Source of the DNA: Pseudoalteromonas shioyasakiensis | GTDB taxonomy: Bacteria; Pseudomonadota; Gammaproteobacteria; Enterobacterales; Alteromonadaceae | NCBI RefSeq assembly: GCF_001550135.1 | Contig: NZ_LRUE01000015.1 | Location: forward strand, 186,001-250,000 | Direction of reading: 5' to 3' | Length of the DNA stretch: 64,000 nt | Shown: positions 1 through 8,597 of the stretch, one piece after another | Layout: each line of letters begins with the position of its first letter | How positions within the stretch are numbered: the first letter of the stretch is position 1 | Made by a program: the position numbers and the translations under genes | The notes under the pieces: generated by a model | Told to the model about the DNA's origin: nothing | Seen by the model: only the letters and a program-made list of their open reading frames with translations | The model's database searches: none

Positions 1-29
1 GCTTGGGCTTTTGTTTATCAACTATTAGG

Positions 30-2915
30 TTACTTTTGGAATTTGATCCCTTTGTAATAACTCTCTAAGTTTTCAACTTTTGTTTGGTCTTTCAGATCAG
101 CAAATGGCTTATCTGCAAACTTACTACCACGCATTTGAATATTTAAACGTGCAGCTTCACTATTGAACATCGTTTTCTTGTAGTAATCTTTCAGATCAGC
201 CAATGTCACTTTTTCAACTTCAGCGATAAGCTTTTCTTTAGAGTCAAAGTTGAAGTTTTCACGGTACCAATCAGAAATAAGCGGTGACATTTCATCACTT
301 AAATTCTTAGGTTGCTCTTTTAAAGACACAAGCGTTGCATTTTTAAGTTGTGCAAATGTTTCTTTTGTCATGTTATCAAGCTCAACAGCGTATTGCTTTT
401 TGAACTCATCAAAACGCGCTTGCATTTCTTTAGGGCCTTTAACCGGTGTTTGAATATAAAGGCCCAAAGCAGAGTAGTCTTCGATAGGACGTGCAAGCGC
501 ACCAACCGCATAAGCTAACTGCTCTTCTGTACGTAACTTATCAAACGCAACGGTTCTAAAGTGGCTTTGTAAAATTTGTGCCTGTGCTTTTTGCTTATAA
601 CCTGGGGTTGGGTGAACAACCATATCAATAATTGCTACATCAGCTACATCAATATCTTTTTGCAGTACAATACGTTCACCAGGCTGAGGTAACCAGGCTT
701 TGCTTCTGGCAAACTCAGTCGCTTCATGACCTTTAGGTAGTATAGCGGTTAGCTTACTCGCAATAGATTCAACATCGTTTTGGTTATAGTTACCAAACGT
801 GAATACGCGTAGATCATTGGCTGCAAGTGTTGATTGTTTAATAGCCGAAAAATCGGCAAGGGTTAGTGCATCTGCCGCGGCAATCAAGGTTTCGGTGTCA
901 AATTTACCACTACGAGTAAGCTTAGAGTACTCACCGAATGCTTGATAGAACGGGAACTGTTTTTGCTGATTGAGTAAATCACGCTTAAAACGATCGATTG
1001 CTTGGGCAAAACCTTCTTCAGACACATCTAGCGTTAGATTTTCAAGCGCCTGAGCTAAAAGTACGTCTTGTTTATCAGTAAAACCACTTAGTGATAACAC
1101 AAGGCCGTTACTTGGTTGTAGCCCTAAGCTCATACCTGCAACGGCTGCTTCTGTGCTTAGTTTGCTTTGTTGTAAGTTATAAAGATCAGCCCACACTGCA
1201 TAAAGAACTTGTGATTTAACATTCACAAGGGCATCAGGTGTATTAATATAAACTTCAACAAGACCTTTTGGTTGCTCAGCAAATTGCTGACTTGCTTGGC
1301 GCCAAACTTTTACACCCTGCTTATCAAATACCAGTTCAGGATGCGCTTGTTGTTTAAACTCCGCCGTTTTAATTGCAAAGCTTTCTGGTAATAAGCGGTT
1401 TACTGTTGGTAATGCTAAAGCGTATTCGCTCGGTTTGCTCCAGCTTGCAACTTCTGCTTCGCTGATATCTTCAATGCGGTATTTACCATCGTAAAAATGC
1501 AGCTGTGAATCTGTTTCTTCTTGCTTTGAAATATACCAAATACGTAGCGTATCTTCGTTTAATTGTGAAAGCACATTTTGCACCGCATCTGCATCAAACT
1601 TTGCATAATAATAAGGTGCGTTAATTGCGTTGTTCACAGGGAATTTTTGCATGCTATCAGTTAAGTTACTGACATAACCAAACTCATCACCTTTTTCGAG
1701 GAATTGAAATTCATTGTTTAATGATGTACGAATTTCATTAAAGTATTTGCTATCAACACCCTGCTCTTTAATAAGCGCAATGTACTGCATAACCATAGCG
1801 ACAATTTCTTCGCGGTTTTGCATGCCAGCATCAGTCAATTCAATATTAACCGTTAAGCTGCCGTAGTTACCATATTGTGTTGGAGCATCAGAAGCAGATA
1901 AACGTGACACCCAGCCTTTATCACGCAAGATTTGCGCAGGACTACCTTGCATTTCGTTACTTAAAAGGTATGAAACAAAACGATTTGGTTTAACCGCAAA
2001 CTGTGAACTGTTATCAGCAATTGTGAACTCTAACTGTAGTTGTTTTACATCTTCATTTGGTGAGTAGTAAACACGCTTTCCGCCAGCAACAGAAAAGTCT
2101 AACTTATCAGTCACCGTTGGTTTTTCGATTTTTTTATTTTCAATATCAGCAAAATACTGTTTAGCTTTTGCTTCCATTTCAGCAAGTGGACGATTTGAGA
2201 TCATCGCCACTTTCATAATGTTCGATGAATAATATTTGTTATAGAAAGCAACGGTTTCTTTATGCAGATTGCTGCCTTCTTTGTCCCCTAAAGTTTCTAG
2301 GTTACCAATTAAGAAACGGTTTGCAGGGTGTGAGCCCATCATTTGACGCGCTAGTTTAAATTGGCCAAAAAAGTCCATTTCACGACGCATTGACCACTCT
2401 GCGTTTACTGCATTTTTTTCTTTGTCTGTGTATTCAGGGTAAAGCTTTGGTGATTTAAAAAAGTCTGCAAAGCGGTCAAGTGCTTCGTCGTAGGCATCAT
2501 TGTTCACTTTGAACATGTAGTTTGTGATATCTAACCAGGTGTAAGCGTTATGTGCGCCACCATTTTTGGTCATGAAATCACTGTAACCTTTAGTGTCTGG
2601 GTAGCGGTCTGTACCAAGGAACAGCATATGCTCTAGGTAGTGCGCCATGCCTTGTTGCGACATAGGATCGTGCAATAAACCAACGCCTACACTCAAAGCA
2701 GCAGCTGATTTTTCAGCACTAGGATCTGAAATTAAAATTACATCAATTTCGTTATCTAGTTTTAATGTTTTGTACTCACGGGTGTCGTTTGGGCTGATAA
2801 CTAACGAGTCAGGAATAAGGTTAGTATTAGCTGCAGGAGGCGTTGTGGTAGAAGTAGAAGAACAACCAGCTAACACTGCAAAAGCGATTGCACTGAGTCC
2901 AATTATTTTTTTCAT
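30..2915 (-). CDS. M16 family zinc metalloprotease lipoprotein (pitrilysin/insulinase-like)
   Basis: Predicted peptidase of the pitrilysin/insulysin family, which degrades peptides of limited size in a closed chamber made of two homologous halves. A lipobox (LAGC, Cys18) ends the signal peptide, so the protein should be membrane-anchored and face the periplasm. The inverted zinc motif HYLEH is at residues 92-96, with a downstream NAEW segment that probably gives the third ligand. The length of 961 residues fits the two-half, single-chain architecture of E. coli protease III. The gene is monocistronic: the next gene is divergent. The ribosome binding site is weak (GGATA). Family assignment is secure; the substrate is not known. 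Confidence 0.93.
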   Translation of the reverse strand: MKKIIGLSAIAFAVLAGCSSTSTTTPPAANTNLIPDSLVISPNDTREYKTLKLDNEIDVILISDPSAEKSAAALSVGVGLLHDPMSQQGMAHYLEHMLFLGTDRYPDTKGYSDFMTKNGGAHNAYTWLDITNYMFKVNNDAYDEALDRFADFFKSPKLYPEYTDKEKNAVNAEWSMRREMDFFGQFKLARQMMGSHPANRFLIGNLETLGDKEGSNLHKETVAFYNKYYSSNIMKVAMISNRPLAEMEAKAKQYFADIENKKIEKPTVTDKLDFSVAGGKRVYYSPNEDVKQLQLEFTIADNSSQFAVKPNRFVSYLLSNEMQGSPAQILRDKGWVSRLSASDAPTQYGNYGSLTVNIELTDAGMQNREEIVAMVMQYIALIKEQGVDSKYFNEIRTSLNNEFQFLEKGDEFGYVSNLTDSMQKFPVNNAINAPYYYAKFDADAVQNVLSQLNEDTLRIWYISKQEETDSQLHFYDGKYRIEDISEAEVASWSKPSEYALALPTVNRLLPESFAIKTAEFKQQAHPELVFDKQGVKVWRQASQQFAEQPKGLVEVYINTPDALVNVKSQVLYAVWADLYNLQQSKLSTEAAVAGMSLGLQPSNGLVLSLSGFTDKQDVLLAQALENLTLDVSEEGFAQAIDRFKRDLLNQQKQFPFYQAFGEYSKLTRSGKFDTETLIAAADALTLADFSAIKQSTLAANDLRVFTFGNYNQNDVESIASKLTAILPKGHEATEFARSKAWLPQPGERIVLQKDIDVADVAIIDMVVHPTPGYKQKAQAQILQSHFRTVAFDKLRTEEQLAYAVGALARPIEDYSALGLYIQTPVKGPKEMQARFDEFKKQYAVELDNMTKETFAQLKNATLVSLKEQPKNLSDEMSPLISDWYRENFNFDSKEKLIAEVEKVTLADLKDYYKKTMFNSEAARLNIQMRGSKFADKPFADLKDQTKVENLESYYKGIKFQK

Positions 2916-3081
2916 TATTTTGTATCCATTAGAAATTGAATAAATTTTTATTTATCATGTGTTTTCGAGCGCCGCAATTCAATGCTTTTTAGCTAAGTTA
3001 CAGCAAAACTTTGTAACACATTGTGAAAATGCAATACTTACGGTTAAGATTAATAGCAATAACTATAACAAAGGATGAGCT

Positions 3082-3495
3082 ATGGAAAAGTGGCTAATTG
3101 TAGCAATGTTCACTCAGGTCTTTCTGACTTTTTCAGTCATGTACATTATGGGTAAGCGTCGTTTTCGTGCGGCAAAACAAAAAACCATCGAGATGAAAGA
3201 CTTCTTAACAATGGAGCTTGAAAAGGCTGGGGATAATGTTCGCGTAGCAGATCGGAACTTTATCAATCAATTCGAAATGCCTGTGCTGTTTTTTATTGCG
3301 TGTTTAACAGCTCTGCAAGTCAATGCTGTAGGTACTGTATTTGTTGCCCTTGCTTGGGTTTATGTTGCATTAAGAATTATTCATAGCGTAATACACTTAA
3401 CTTCAAACACCTTGAAGGCGCGCTATTATAGTTTTGTTGTCAGTAGCTTTATAATGCTAGTAATGTGGGTGCTTATTTTAGTTAGAATCTTCTAA
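3082..3495 (+). CDS. MAPEG family membrane protein
   Basis: Small integral membrane protein of 137 residues with four hydrophobic helices (about residues 4-24, 68-84, 87-104 and 114-136), the layout of the MAPEG family (membrane-associated proteins in eicosanoid and glutathione metabolism). The sequence shows the family-like stretch RVADRNFINQFEMPVLFF in the loop and start of helix 2. Bacterial members are mostly uncharacterised; some show glutathione transferase or peroxidase activity. A clear AAGGA ribosome binding site lies 7 bases before the ATG. The gene stands alone, divergent from the M16 protease and convergent with the cyclophilin gene. Confidence 0.82.
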   Translation: MEKWLIVAMFTQVFLTFSVMYIMGKRRFRAAKQKTIEMKDFLTMELEKAGDNVRVADRNFINQFEMPVLFFIACLTALQVNAVGTVFVALAWVYVALRIIHSVIHLTSNTLKARYYSFVVSSFIMLVMWVLILVRIF

Positions 3496-3524
3496 TAATC
3501 ATCAATACAAAGAAATAAGGCGCT

Positions 3525-3548
3525 TTTTAGCGCCTTATATATACCCAA
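3525..3548. terminator. Hairpin between convergent genes
   Basis: Perfect 9-bp stem (ATAAGGCGC / GCGCCTTAT) with a six-base T-rich loop, 30 bases after the MAPEG stop codon. There is no long T-run after the stem, so termination is likely but not certain. Confidence 0.55.
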
Positions 3549-3618
3549 GCCACCTCAAGATGCAGAATTCAGCGTTTCTCAGGAGCTTAATATCAAGGCG
3601 TTACTTTGTTGGTTGGAA

Positions 3619-4356
3619 TTATTTACGACGACTAAAGCCTGCAAGAGCTAATAAAGATAGCATCCACGCAAGACTCCCGCCTGAGCTACCACCGCCATTG
3701 TCTGAAGAGTTATCTTCATCAATTAGCGTGTTCTCTTTTGGTGATAAAGAAGCAGACGAATTCGGATCATCATCAATCACTGTCACACTGTTAATGTAAA
3801 ATAAGTTTTCACCACTGAAACCTGATGTTGTATCTGGGCACTGCTCTTCATTAAGATTTACTACTGGGATTTCTCCACAGTGAACTAAAGAGGTGATTTG
3901 TTCTAAAACATCCATACTCTGTACAGTTACTTCACCAAAAACAGTAAAGCCACCATTTTGTAAGTCGAGGTTAGCGCTGTTATCTTTTAAATTGAAAAAC
4001 CACTGACTTGTCGCACTATTAGCATTACCACCAAGCTTGGCCATTGCAATGGTACCTTTAACATTCGACAGCTCTGGCTCATTGGTAATAGCGTCAGCAG
4101 TTTCTATCGCCTCAAAATCAGTATCAAATTTAAAACCACCACCTTGCAATACAAAGTTATCAACTGAGCGATGGATAACCGTACCGTCGTAGCTGCCATC
4201 TGCAACATAGTTTAAAAAGTTTTCAACGGTAACAGGTGTATGTTGATCATAAAGGTGAACAGTAATACTGCCCAGATCTGTCTGCATTTCAACAATAGTA
4301 GCATTGGCTGTAAAACAGCTAGCCAATAAAGCAGGTGCAAGTAGATGTTTTTTCAT
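3619..4356 (-). CDS. Cyclophilin-type peptidyl-prolyl isomerase with GlyGly-CTERM tail
   Basis: Exported proline isomerase. A Sec signal peptide ends near residue 19 (TANA). The cyclophilin domain covers about residues 20-195; it keeps the catalytic Arg (IHRSVDNF, Arg63), the QGGGF strand and the SQWFFNL active-site segment. The last 25 residues are a Gly/Ser-rich stretch, a hydrophobic helix and a basic end (FSRRK), which is the GlyGly-CTERM signal. In other gammaproteobacteria this tail is cut by a rhomboid-like protease (rhombosortase), and its substrates usually leave the cell by type II secretion. I infer that this isomerase works at the cell surface or outside, which is unusual for a cyclophilin. 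Upstream is a 247-bp spacer. Confidence 0.9.
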   Translation of the reverse strand: MKKHLLAPALLASCFTANATIVEMQTDLGSITVHLYDQHTPVTVENFLNYVADGSYDGTVIHRSVDNFVLQGGGFKFDTDFEAIETADAITNEPELSNVKGTIAMAKLGGNANSATSQWFFNLKDNSANLDLQNGGFTVFGEVTVQSMDVLEQITSLVHCGEIPVVNLNEEQCPDTTSGFSGENLFYINSVTVIDDDPNSSASLSPKENTLIDEDNSSDNGGGSSGGSLAWMLSLLALAGFSRRK

Positions 4357-4603
4357 TGTTTATCTTTCCTGATAATTTTTATTATAAAACTGCAAGAAGC
4401 TTAAACAAAATAAACGGCCGCTTAAATAGCAAACAAAACAGTTACACAAAACGCGCCAAAGCAATTACATCTCAGTTACATTAATTTACACCATGTATTC
4501 ATTATGGTTATAAAAAATTTAAAGAATAAATCAAAATCGTCTTATCAAATAGGCTCAGTTTGTTAGTATCAGCACGACAACAATGAACACACAGGAATGA
4601 ACC

Positions 4604-4801
4604 ATGGCGAATGAAGAGAACGCAATATGCGATTTTGGCTTACACCAAGGTGAGCCTTACAGTAAGTTACCCGCTAGTTTTTTAAATTGGATGGTCGGCA
4701 ATAATCATCAAAAGTCTCATTACGCAGAACAAGAACTACAACGCAGACAACTTGCCGCAACAGGACAACTAAATACAGAAAATAGCGACAAAAGTTTATA
4801 A
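4604..4801 (+). CDS. Small DUF3820-like protein
   Basis: Protein of 65 residues with no signal or membrane segment. The central part (FGLHQGEPYSKLP followed by FLNWM) resembles the short DUF3820-type module, also found appended to some exonucleases, whose pattern is FGKxKGxxxxxLPxxYLxWL. Function unknown. A clear AGGAA ribosome binding site precedes the ATG, and codon use looks genuine. It is followed after 75 bases by the ushA-like gene, whose start region forms a terminator-like hairpin that could end this transcript. Confidence 0.7.
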   Translation: MANEENAICDFGLHQGEPYSKLPASFLNWMVGNNHQKSHYAEQELQRRQLAATGQLNTENSDKSL

Positions 4802-4837
4802 AAGACATTTAATTTAAACTTAAGTCGTTTAAACTAA

Positions 4838-4890
4838 GCGCATAATTAACCTACTGCTCTATTCAGGCAAACAATTATGCGCTTTTTTTT
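4838..4890 (+). promoter_or_regulatory. Terminator-like hairpin containing the ushA-like start codon
   Basis: A perfect 10-bp inverted repeat (GCGCATAATT at 4838-4847, AATTATGCGC at 4873-4882) encloses 25 bases and is followed directly by eight T residues (4883-4890). The ATG at 4877-4879 lies in the right arm and the likely ribosome binding site (CAGG) in the loop. It may terminate transcription from the small upstream gene, limit initiation of the nucleotidase, or both. Confidence 0.5.
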
Positions 4891-6484
4891 ACTAACATCG
4901 CTACTGGTTACCCTAACCGCATGTAGCTCCTCTTCTAATAATACTGATTCAGCCCAATATTTAACTCTGCTTCATACTAATGATAACCATGGTCGTTTTT
5001 GGCATAACGAACAAGGTGAATATGGCATGGCTGCTCGTAAGACTTTAATTGATCAACTAAAAGCCGAAGCCAAAGCACAAGGTCATGCTGTTTTACTGCT
5101 TTCTGGTGGCGATATCAATACGGGTATTCCAGAGTCTGACTTACAACACGCGGAACCAGATTTTAAAGGTATGTCGTTAATTGGTTATGATGCCATGGCA
5201 ATTGGTAACCATGAGTTTGATAATCCACTGGCAGTACTTGATCAACAACAAAAATGGTCAAACTTCCCTTTTTTATCAGCCAATATCATCGATAAAACAA
5301 CTGGTGAAACTCGTTACCAAGGCTATAAAATCTTTGAAAAGAATGGGCTTAAAATTGCGGTAATCGGCTTAACTACCACAGATACCGCTAAAATCGGTAA
5401 CCCGCAATATATCGGTGGCCTAGAATTTAAAGACCCTACAGACGTTACTGCAAAGTTAGCTCCAGAAATTGATAAACAGTACAACCCAGATATTACCATC
5501 GCTGTTACTCACATGGGTCACTATGTTGATGCTAACTTTGGTATTAATGCACCCGGTGATGTGACTATGGCGCGCAACTTACCAAAAGGGATGCTTGATA
5601 TTATTGTTGGCGGTCATTCACAAGAGCCTGTGTGTATGAAAGAAGCCAATGTTGCTGACAAAAGCTTTATGCCAGGTAAAGAGTGTAAGCCTGACCAACA
5701 AAATGGTACTTGGATCATGCAAGCCCATGAGTGGGGTAAATATGTTGGTAAAGCTGAATTCAAATTAGAAAACGATGAATTAACTTTGCTCAATTACTCA
5801 CTTATTCCTGTAAATCTTTATATCGATGATGAAAACGGCAATAAAAAGCTAGCGGCTGAGTACATTGAACCAAACAAAAACTTACAAGACATCCTTGCGG
5901 TTTATCAGCAAAAAGGCGCAGCACAAATTGCTGGTAAAATAGGTAACGTGGATGCAAAACTTGAAGGTGACCGCAATAAAGTACGCTATGAGCAAGTAAA
6001 CTTAGCACGCGTTATTATTGCTGCACAAATGCAGTCTGTGGGTGCTGATTTTGGTTTGATAAGCGGTGGCGGTATTCGCGATAGCATTCAAGCAGGCGAT
6101 GTAAGTTATAAAGATATTTTAAAAGTTCATCCTTTTAAAAACCGTATCACCTATATTGATATGACAGGCCAAGAACTATTTGACTACTTACAGGTTGTTA
6201 CTTCTTTCCCTCCTGATTCAGGTGCCTACTTACAATATTATAAGCTAAGCTTTAAACGCGATAACGACACTTTATCTGATGTTAAAATTGCTGGTAAACC
6301 ACTTGATATGGCTAAAACTTATCGTATGAGCATTAACAGCTATAATGCCTCTGGTGGTGATGGTTACCCTACTCTTACCAGTAAAAAAGGCTTTGTGAGT
6401 ACAGATGATACAGATGCACAGGCATTAAAACGCTTCTTTGAGCAAAATAGTCCTGTTAAAGCGGCTGATTACGCCCCTAAATAA
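4877..6484 (+). CDS. ushA: UshA-like 5'-nucleotidase / UDP-sugar hydrolase lipoprotein
   Basis: Periplasmic nucleotidase that removes phosphate from nucleotides so that the nucleoside can be taken up; E. coli UshA also hydrolyses UDP-sugars. A lipobox (LTAC, Cys16) marks it as a lipoprotein, as in Vibrio NutA-type enzymes, whereas E. coli UshA is soluble. The metallophosphatase domain shows HTNDNHG (residues 33-39) and GNHEFDNP (110-117), and a GGHSQ motif follows. The C-terminal nucleotide-binding domain ends with NSYNASGGDGYP. The 535-residue length fits the family (about 550). The start codon is inside a strong hairpin. Nucleosides made here could feed the uridine phosphorylase and cytidine deaminase at 46-47.7 kb. 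Confidence 0.9.
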   Translation: MRFFLLTSLLVTLTACSSSSNNTDSAQYLTLLHTNDNHGRFWHNEQGEYGMAARKTLIDQLKAEAKAQGHAVLLLSGGDINTGIPESDLQHAEPDFKGMSLIGYDAMAIGNHEFDNPLAVLDQQQKWSNFPFLSANIIDKTTGETRYQGYKIFEKNGLKIAVIGLTTTDTAKIGNPQYIGGLEFKDPTDVTAKLAPEIDKQYNPDITIAVTHMGHYVDANFGINAPGDVTMARNLPKGMLDIIVGGHSQEPVCMKEANVADKSFMPGKECKPDQQNGTWIMQAHEWGKYVGKAEFKLENDELTLLNYSLIPVNLYIDDENGNKKLAAEYIEPNKNLQDILAVYQQKGAAQIAGKIGNVDAKLEGDRNKVRYEQVNLARVIIAAQMQSVGADFGLISGGGIRDSIQAGDVSYKDILKVHPFKNRITYIDMTGQELFDYLQVVTSFPPDSGAYLQYYKLSFKRDNDTLSDVKIAGKPLDMAKTYRMSINSYNASGGDGYPTLTSKKGFVSTDDTDAQALKRFFEQNSPVKAADYAPK

Positions 6485-6500
6485 AGACTACTTAAATAGA

Positions 6501-6527
6501 AAAAGGGAAGTCAGTGACTTCCCTTTT
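6501..6527. terminator. Bidirectional terminator
   Basis: Perfect 12-bp stem (AAAAGGGAAGTC / GACTTCCCTTTT) with a three-base loop between two convergent genes. A-rich and T-rich flanks let it work in both directions. Confidence 0.85.
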
Positions 6528-6541
6528 ACTTTTAAACTAGA

Positions 6542-7489
6542 TTACTTCCCAATGACTTCAATATCGGCAATCTCAATCGCTTTCAATCCGTAATGATGTA
6601 ATCGAGAACGGGAGCCTTCACCATGGGCCTTAGGTGGATAATAGGTTTCTTTTATCTCAGGCTGCTCTTGCCAAACTTCATCAAGTGCTGCCCGAATTTC
6701 ACTTAATGTTTTTTCTAAACTATTGGTAAAGTTTGGGCGCTTACGTATTGTGTGACCAAGCTCTACTAACCGGTAAAAATACTTGTTCGCTAAAGTAAGT
6801 AATTCTTCTGGTACATCTTTATTTTGATTAAGCACTACATCAGGATGTTCTATACAAAACTCAACCAATGCAAGGTAAAAGCACAGCGGTTTATTAGCAA
6901 GCGCAACTGTTTTATCAACAGCACAGCTAGCAGCCAAGGTTTTATTTTGAAGATCGACTATCAATTTAGGCTTTTCTTCTGCCTGAACAGCAACTTCTGG
7001 TTCGTGTTTTGCAATTTGGATTTTAGTGCGTTCACTTATAAATAATAAATAAGTAAATGCAGCTGCAAATAAACACACCAAAATCAACACAGCGATATCA
7101 TCTTTAGCAAATAAAGACGATGCCACAACAAAGCTAACCGTTAATGATTTTTGTGGTGCATGCAATTGCTTAGTGATTAAATCTGCACGAGCAGGATAAT
7201 CAGAGATCCCCTCAATGGAGTAAACCATCACGCCTGAGTCAGCTAATTGTGCATTAAGACGCGCGATATAATTGAGTACCATATCTTTACTACCTGAATG
7301 CTTTAAAAAGTCATCAGGTAAATTTAAATGGTTTAAATCAAGAGCAATGCGGTTTTCAACTTTTGCTAGAGTCAGGGCATCATTAGTTGTTGTCTTATAA
7401 GCTTTTGCTGTAATAAAGCTGGCAAATAAAACCAGGCAACAGCTTATAAATACTCCGCCATAAGCAAGTTTTACTCTAATTGGCAGCAT
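6542..7489 (-). CDS. Two-helix membrane protein of unknown function
   Basis: I do not recognise a family. The 315-residue protein has a transmembrane helix at about residues 10-30, a periplasmic region to about 130, a second helix at about 133-152 and a cytoplasmic part of about 160 residues rich in Leu and Glu. The cytoplasmic part (NKPLCFYLALVEF, later SLEKTLSEIRAALDEV) faintly recalls a winged-helix regulator fold, but this is inference only. Its ATG lies inside the end of the upstream gene (14-base overlap), so the two are almost certainly translationally coupled and probably work together: an anchored binding protein outside and a membrane-spanning partner reaching into the cytoplasm. 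Confidence 0.6.
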   Translation of the reverse strand: MLPIRVKLAYGGVFISCCLVLFASFITAKAYKTTTNDALTLAKVENRIALDLNHLNLPDDFLKHSGSKDMVLNYIARLNAQLADSGVMVYSIEGISDYPARADLITKQLHAPQKSLTVSFVVASSLFAKDDIAVLILVCLFAAAFTYLLFISERTKIQIAKHEPEVAVQAEEKPKLIVDLQNKTLAASCAVDKTVALANKPLCFYLALVEFCIEHPDVVLNQNKDVPEELLTLANKYFYRLVELGHTIRKRPNFTNSLEKTLSEIRAALDEVWQEQPEIKETYYPPKAHGEGSRSRLHHYGLKAIEIADIEVIGK

Positions 7490-8378
7490 TGCTATCCCCT
7501 ACTTTCATTGTTTGCTGAGTCGACTCACATTCCCAAAAAGACTCAACATGATTAAAGTAATGAGAATTTTGATTGTGTGCCAATTGGGTTAACTGCGCTT
7601 GAACAGCACATAAAAGGTCGGTGTTCTCATCTTGCATTTTTAAATACCAACGACTGCCACTTATATTGTCGCGTATAGGCGTAATGTAGTTTTTAGAAAA
7701 ACGTTGCTGATCACTGTCTTGCCAATAAGAAGAAATTAAATCGACCTTACCACTTGCAAGCAGCTCTCTTAATTCAGTATGGGAACTTGCGTAAGTGATA
7801 TTAAGGTTTTCTAGGTTGATATCTAATTTTTTAAATAATTGTTTAGGGAGAATGTGTCCAGAGCGGCTCGTTGGGTAATCAAGCAAACCAATACGTTTAT
7901 CTAAAAAGTAGCTTTTTTCAATGCGAGGCTTTTCTTTACTAGAAATTAAATAAGCAGTGTAGTCAGGAAAGCCAACAACCGCTTGGTAGTTATAGGTTGA
8001 CTCGGCCATAAAGGCATTAATCAAGTTTTCTTTAGCCAGAATCAAATCTGCAATCCCTTTACCTAAAAACTCAATTGTGTCAGAAGTTTTATAACCCCAA
8101 TAAGAGGTGACCTTGCCGTATTGTTTACTAATGATGTCATCAGCGCACAAAGTTTTAGCAACATCCTCAGCCAACACTTTGCCAGATGAATACACCACCA
8201 GCTCGTTAAGGTTAACCTCTGATTTAGTATCACATTGAAAAGACGTTTCAATAAATGCATCTATATCAGATACAGCCGGTTTACCCTGCAAAATTCCGAT
8301 ATAAAAAAACAAAATAACTGCTAGAAACAAAAATGTAACAATCGACGATTTTTTTATTAGTATTGTTCTTAAATTCAA
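7476..8378 (-). CDS. Membrane-anchored substrate-binding-like protein (PhnD/SBP fold)
   Basis: Protein of 300 residues with one N-terminal hydrophobic helix (about residues 13-31) and no clear cleavage site, followed by a periplasmic domain. Its layout resembles the phosphate/phosphonate-type or family 3 solute-binding fold: a VYSSGKVLAEDVA-like first strand, KRIGLLDYPTSRSG near the hinge and a SGKVDLISSYWQD segment. No permease or ATPase lies nearby, so a sensor role is as likely as transport. It is the first gene of a coupled pair. The 5' side is divergent from the nuclease gene, with a long intergenic region. Confidence 0.6.
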   Translation of the reverse strand: MNLRTILIKKSSIVTFLFLAVILFFYIGILQGKPAVSDIDAFIETSFQCDTKSEVNLNELVVYSSGKVLAEDVAKTLCADDIISKQYGKVTSYWGYKTSDTIEFLGKGIADLILAKENLINAFMAESTYNYQAVVGFPDYTAYLISSKEKPRIEKSYFLDKRIGLLDYPTSRSGHILPKQLFKKLDINLENLNITYASSHTELRELLASGKVDLISSYWQDSDQQRFSKNYITPIRDNISGSRWYLKMQDENTDLLCAVQAQLTQLAHNQNSHYFNHVESFWECESTQQTMKVGDSNAAN

Positions 8379-8597
8379 TTTTAATAGCCAACAACGCTCC
8401 GTTGTCTCTATTTGAACAATTATTCTTACTTATTACAACAAGTAATTTTACCTGAATATTTTAAGTTATTGATAAATAACATATATGAACAAGAAATTAT
8501 GAATCTTATTGAGTCCTTTCTATTTGCTTTTAAATTCAGGAAAATATGCATCAAGAAATCGTGCTTCAGGGCACATTCATTTTTGGACACTGAGTCA

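Noticed and set aside
2647..2943. Open frame of 98 codons on the plus strand
   Set aside because: It is a shadow of the M16 protease in another frame and has no ribosome binding site.
3560..3799. Open frame of 79 codons on the plus strand
   Set aside because: It runs over the end of the cyclophilin gene on the other strand and shows no family pattern.
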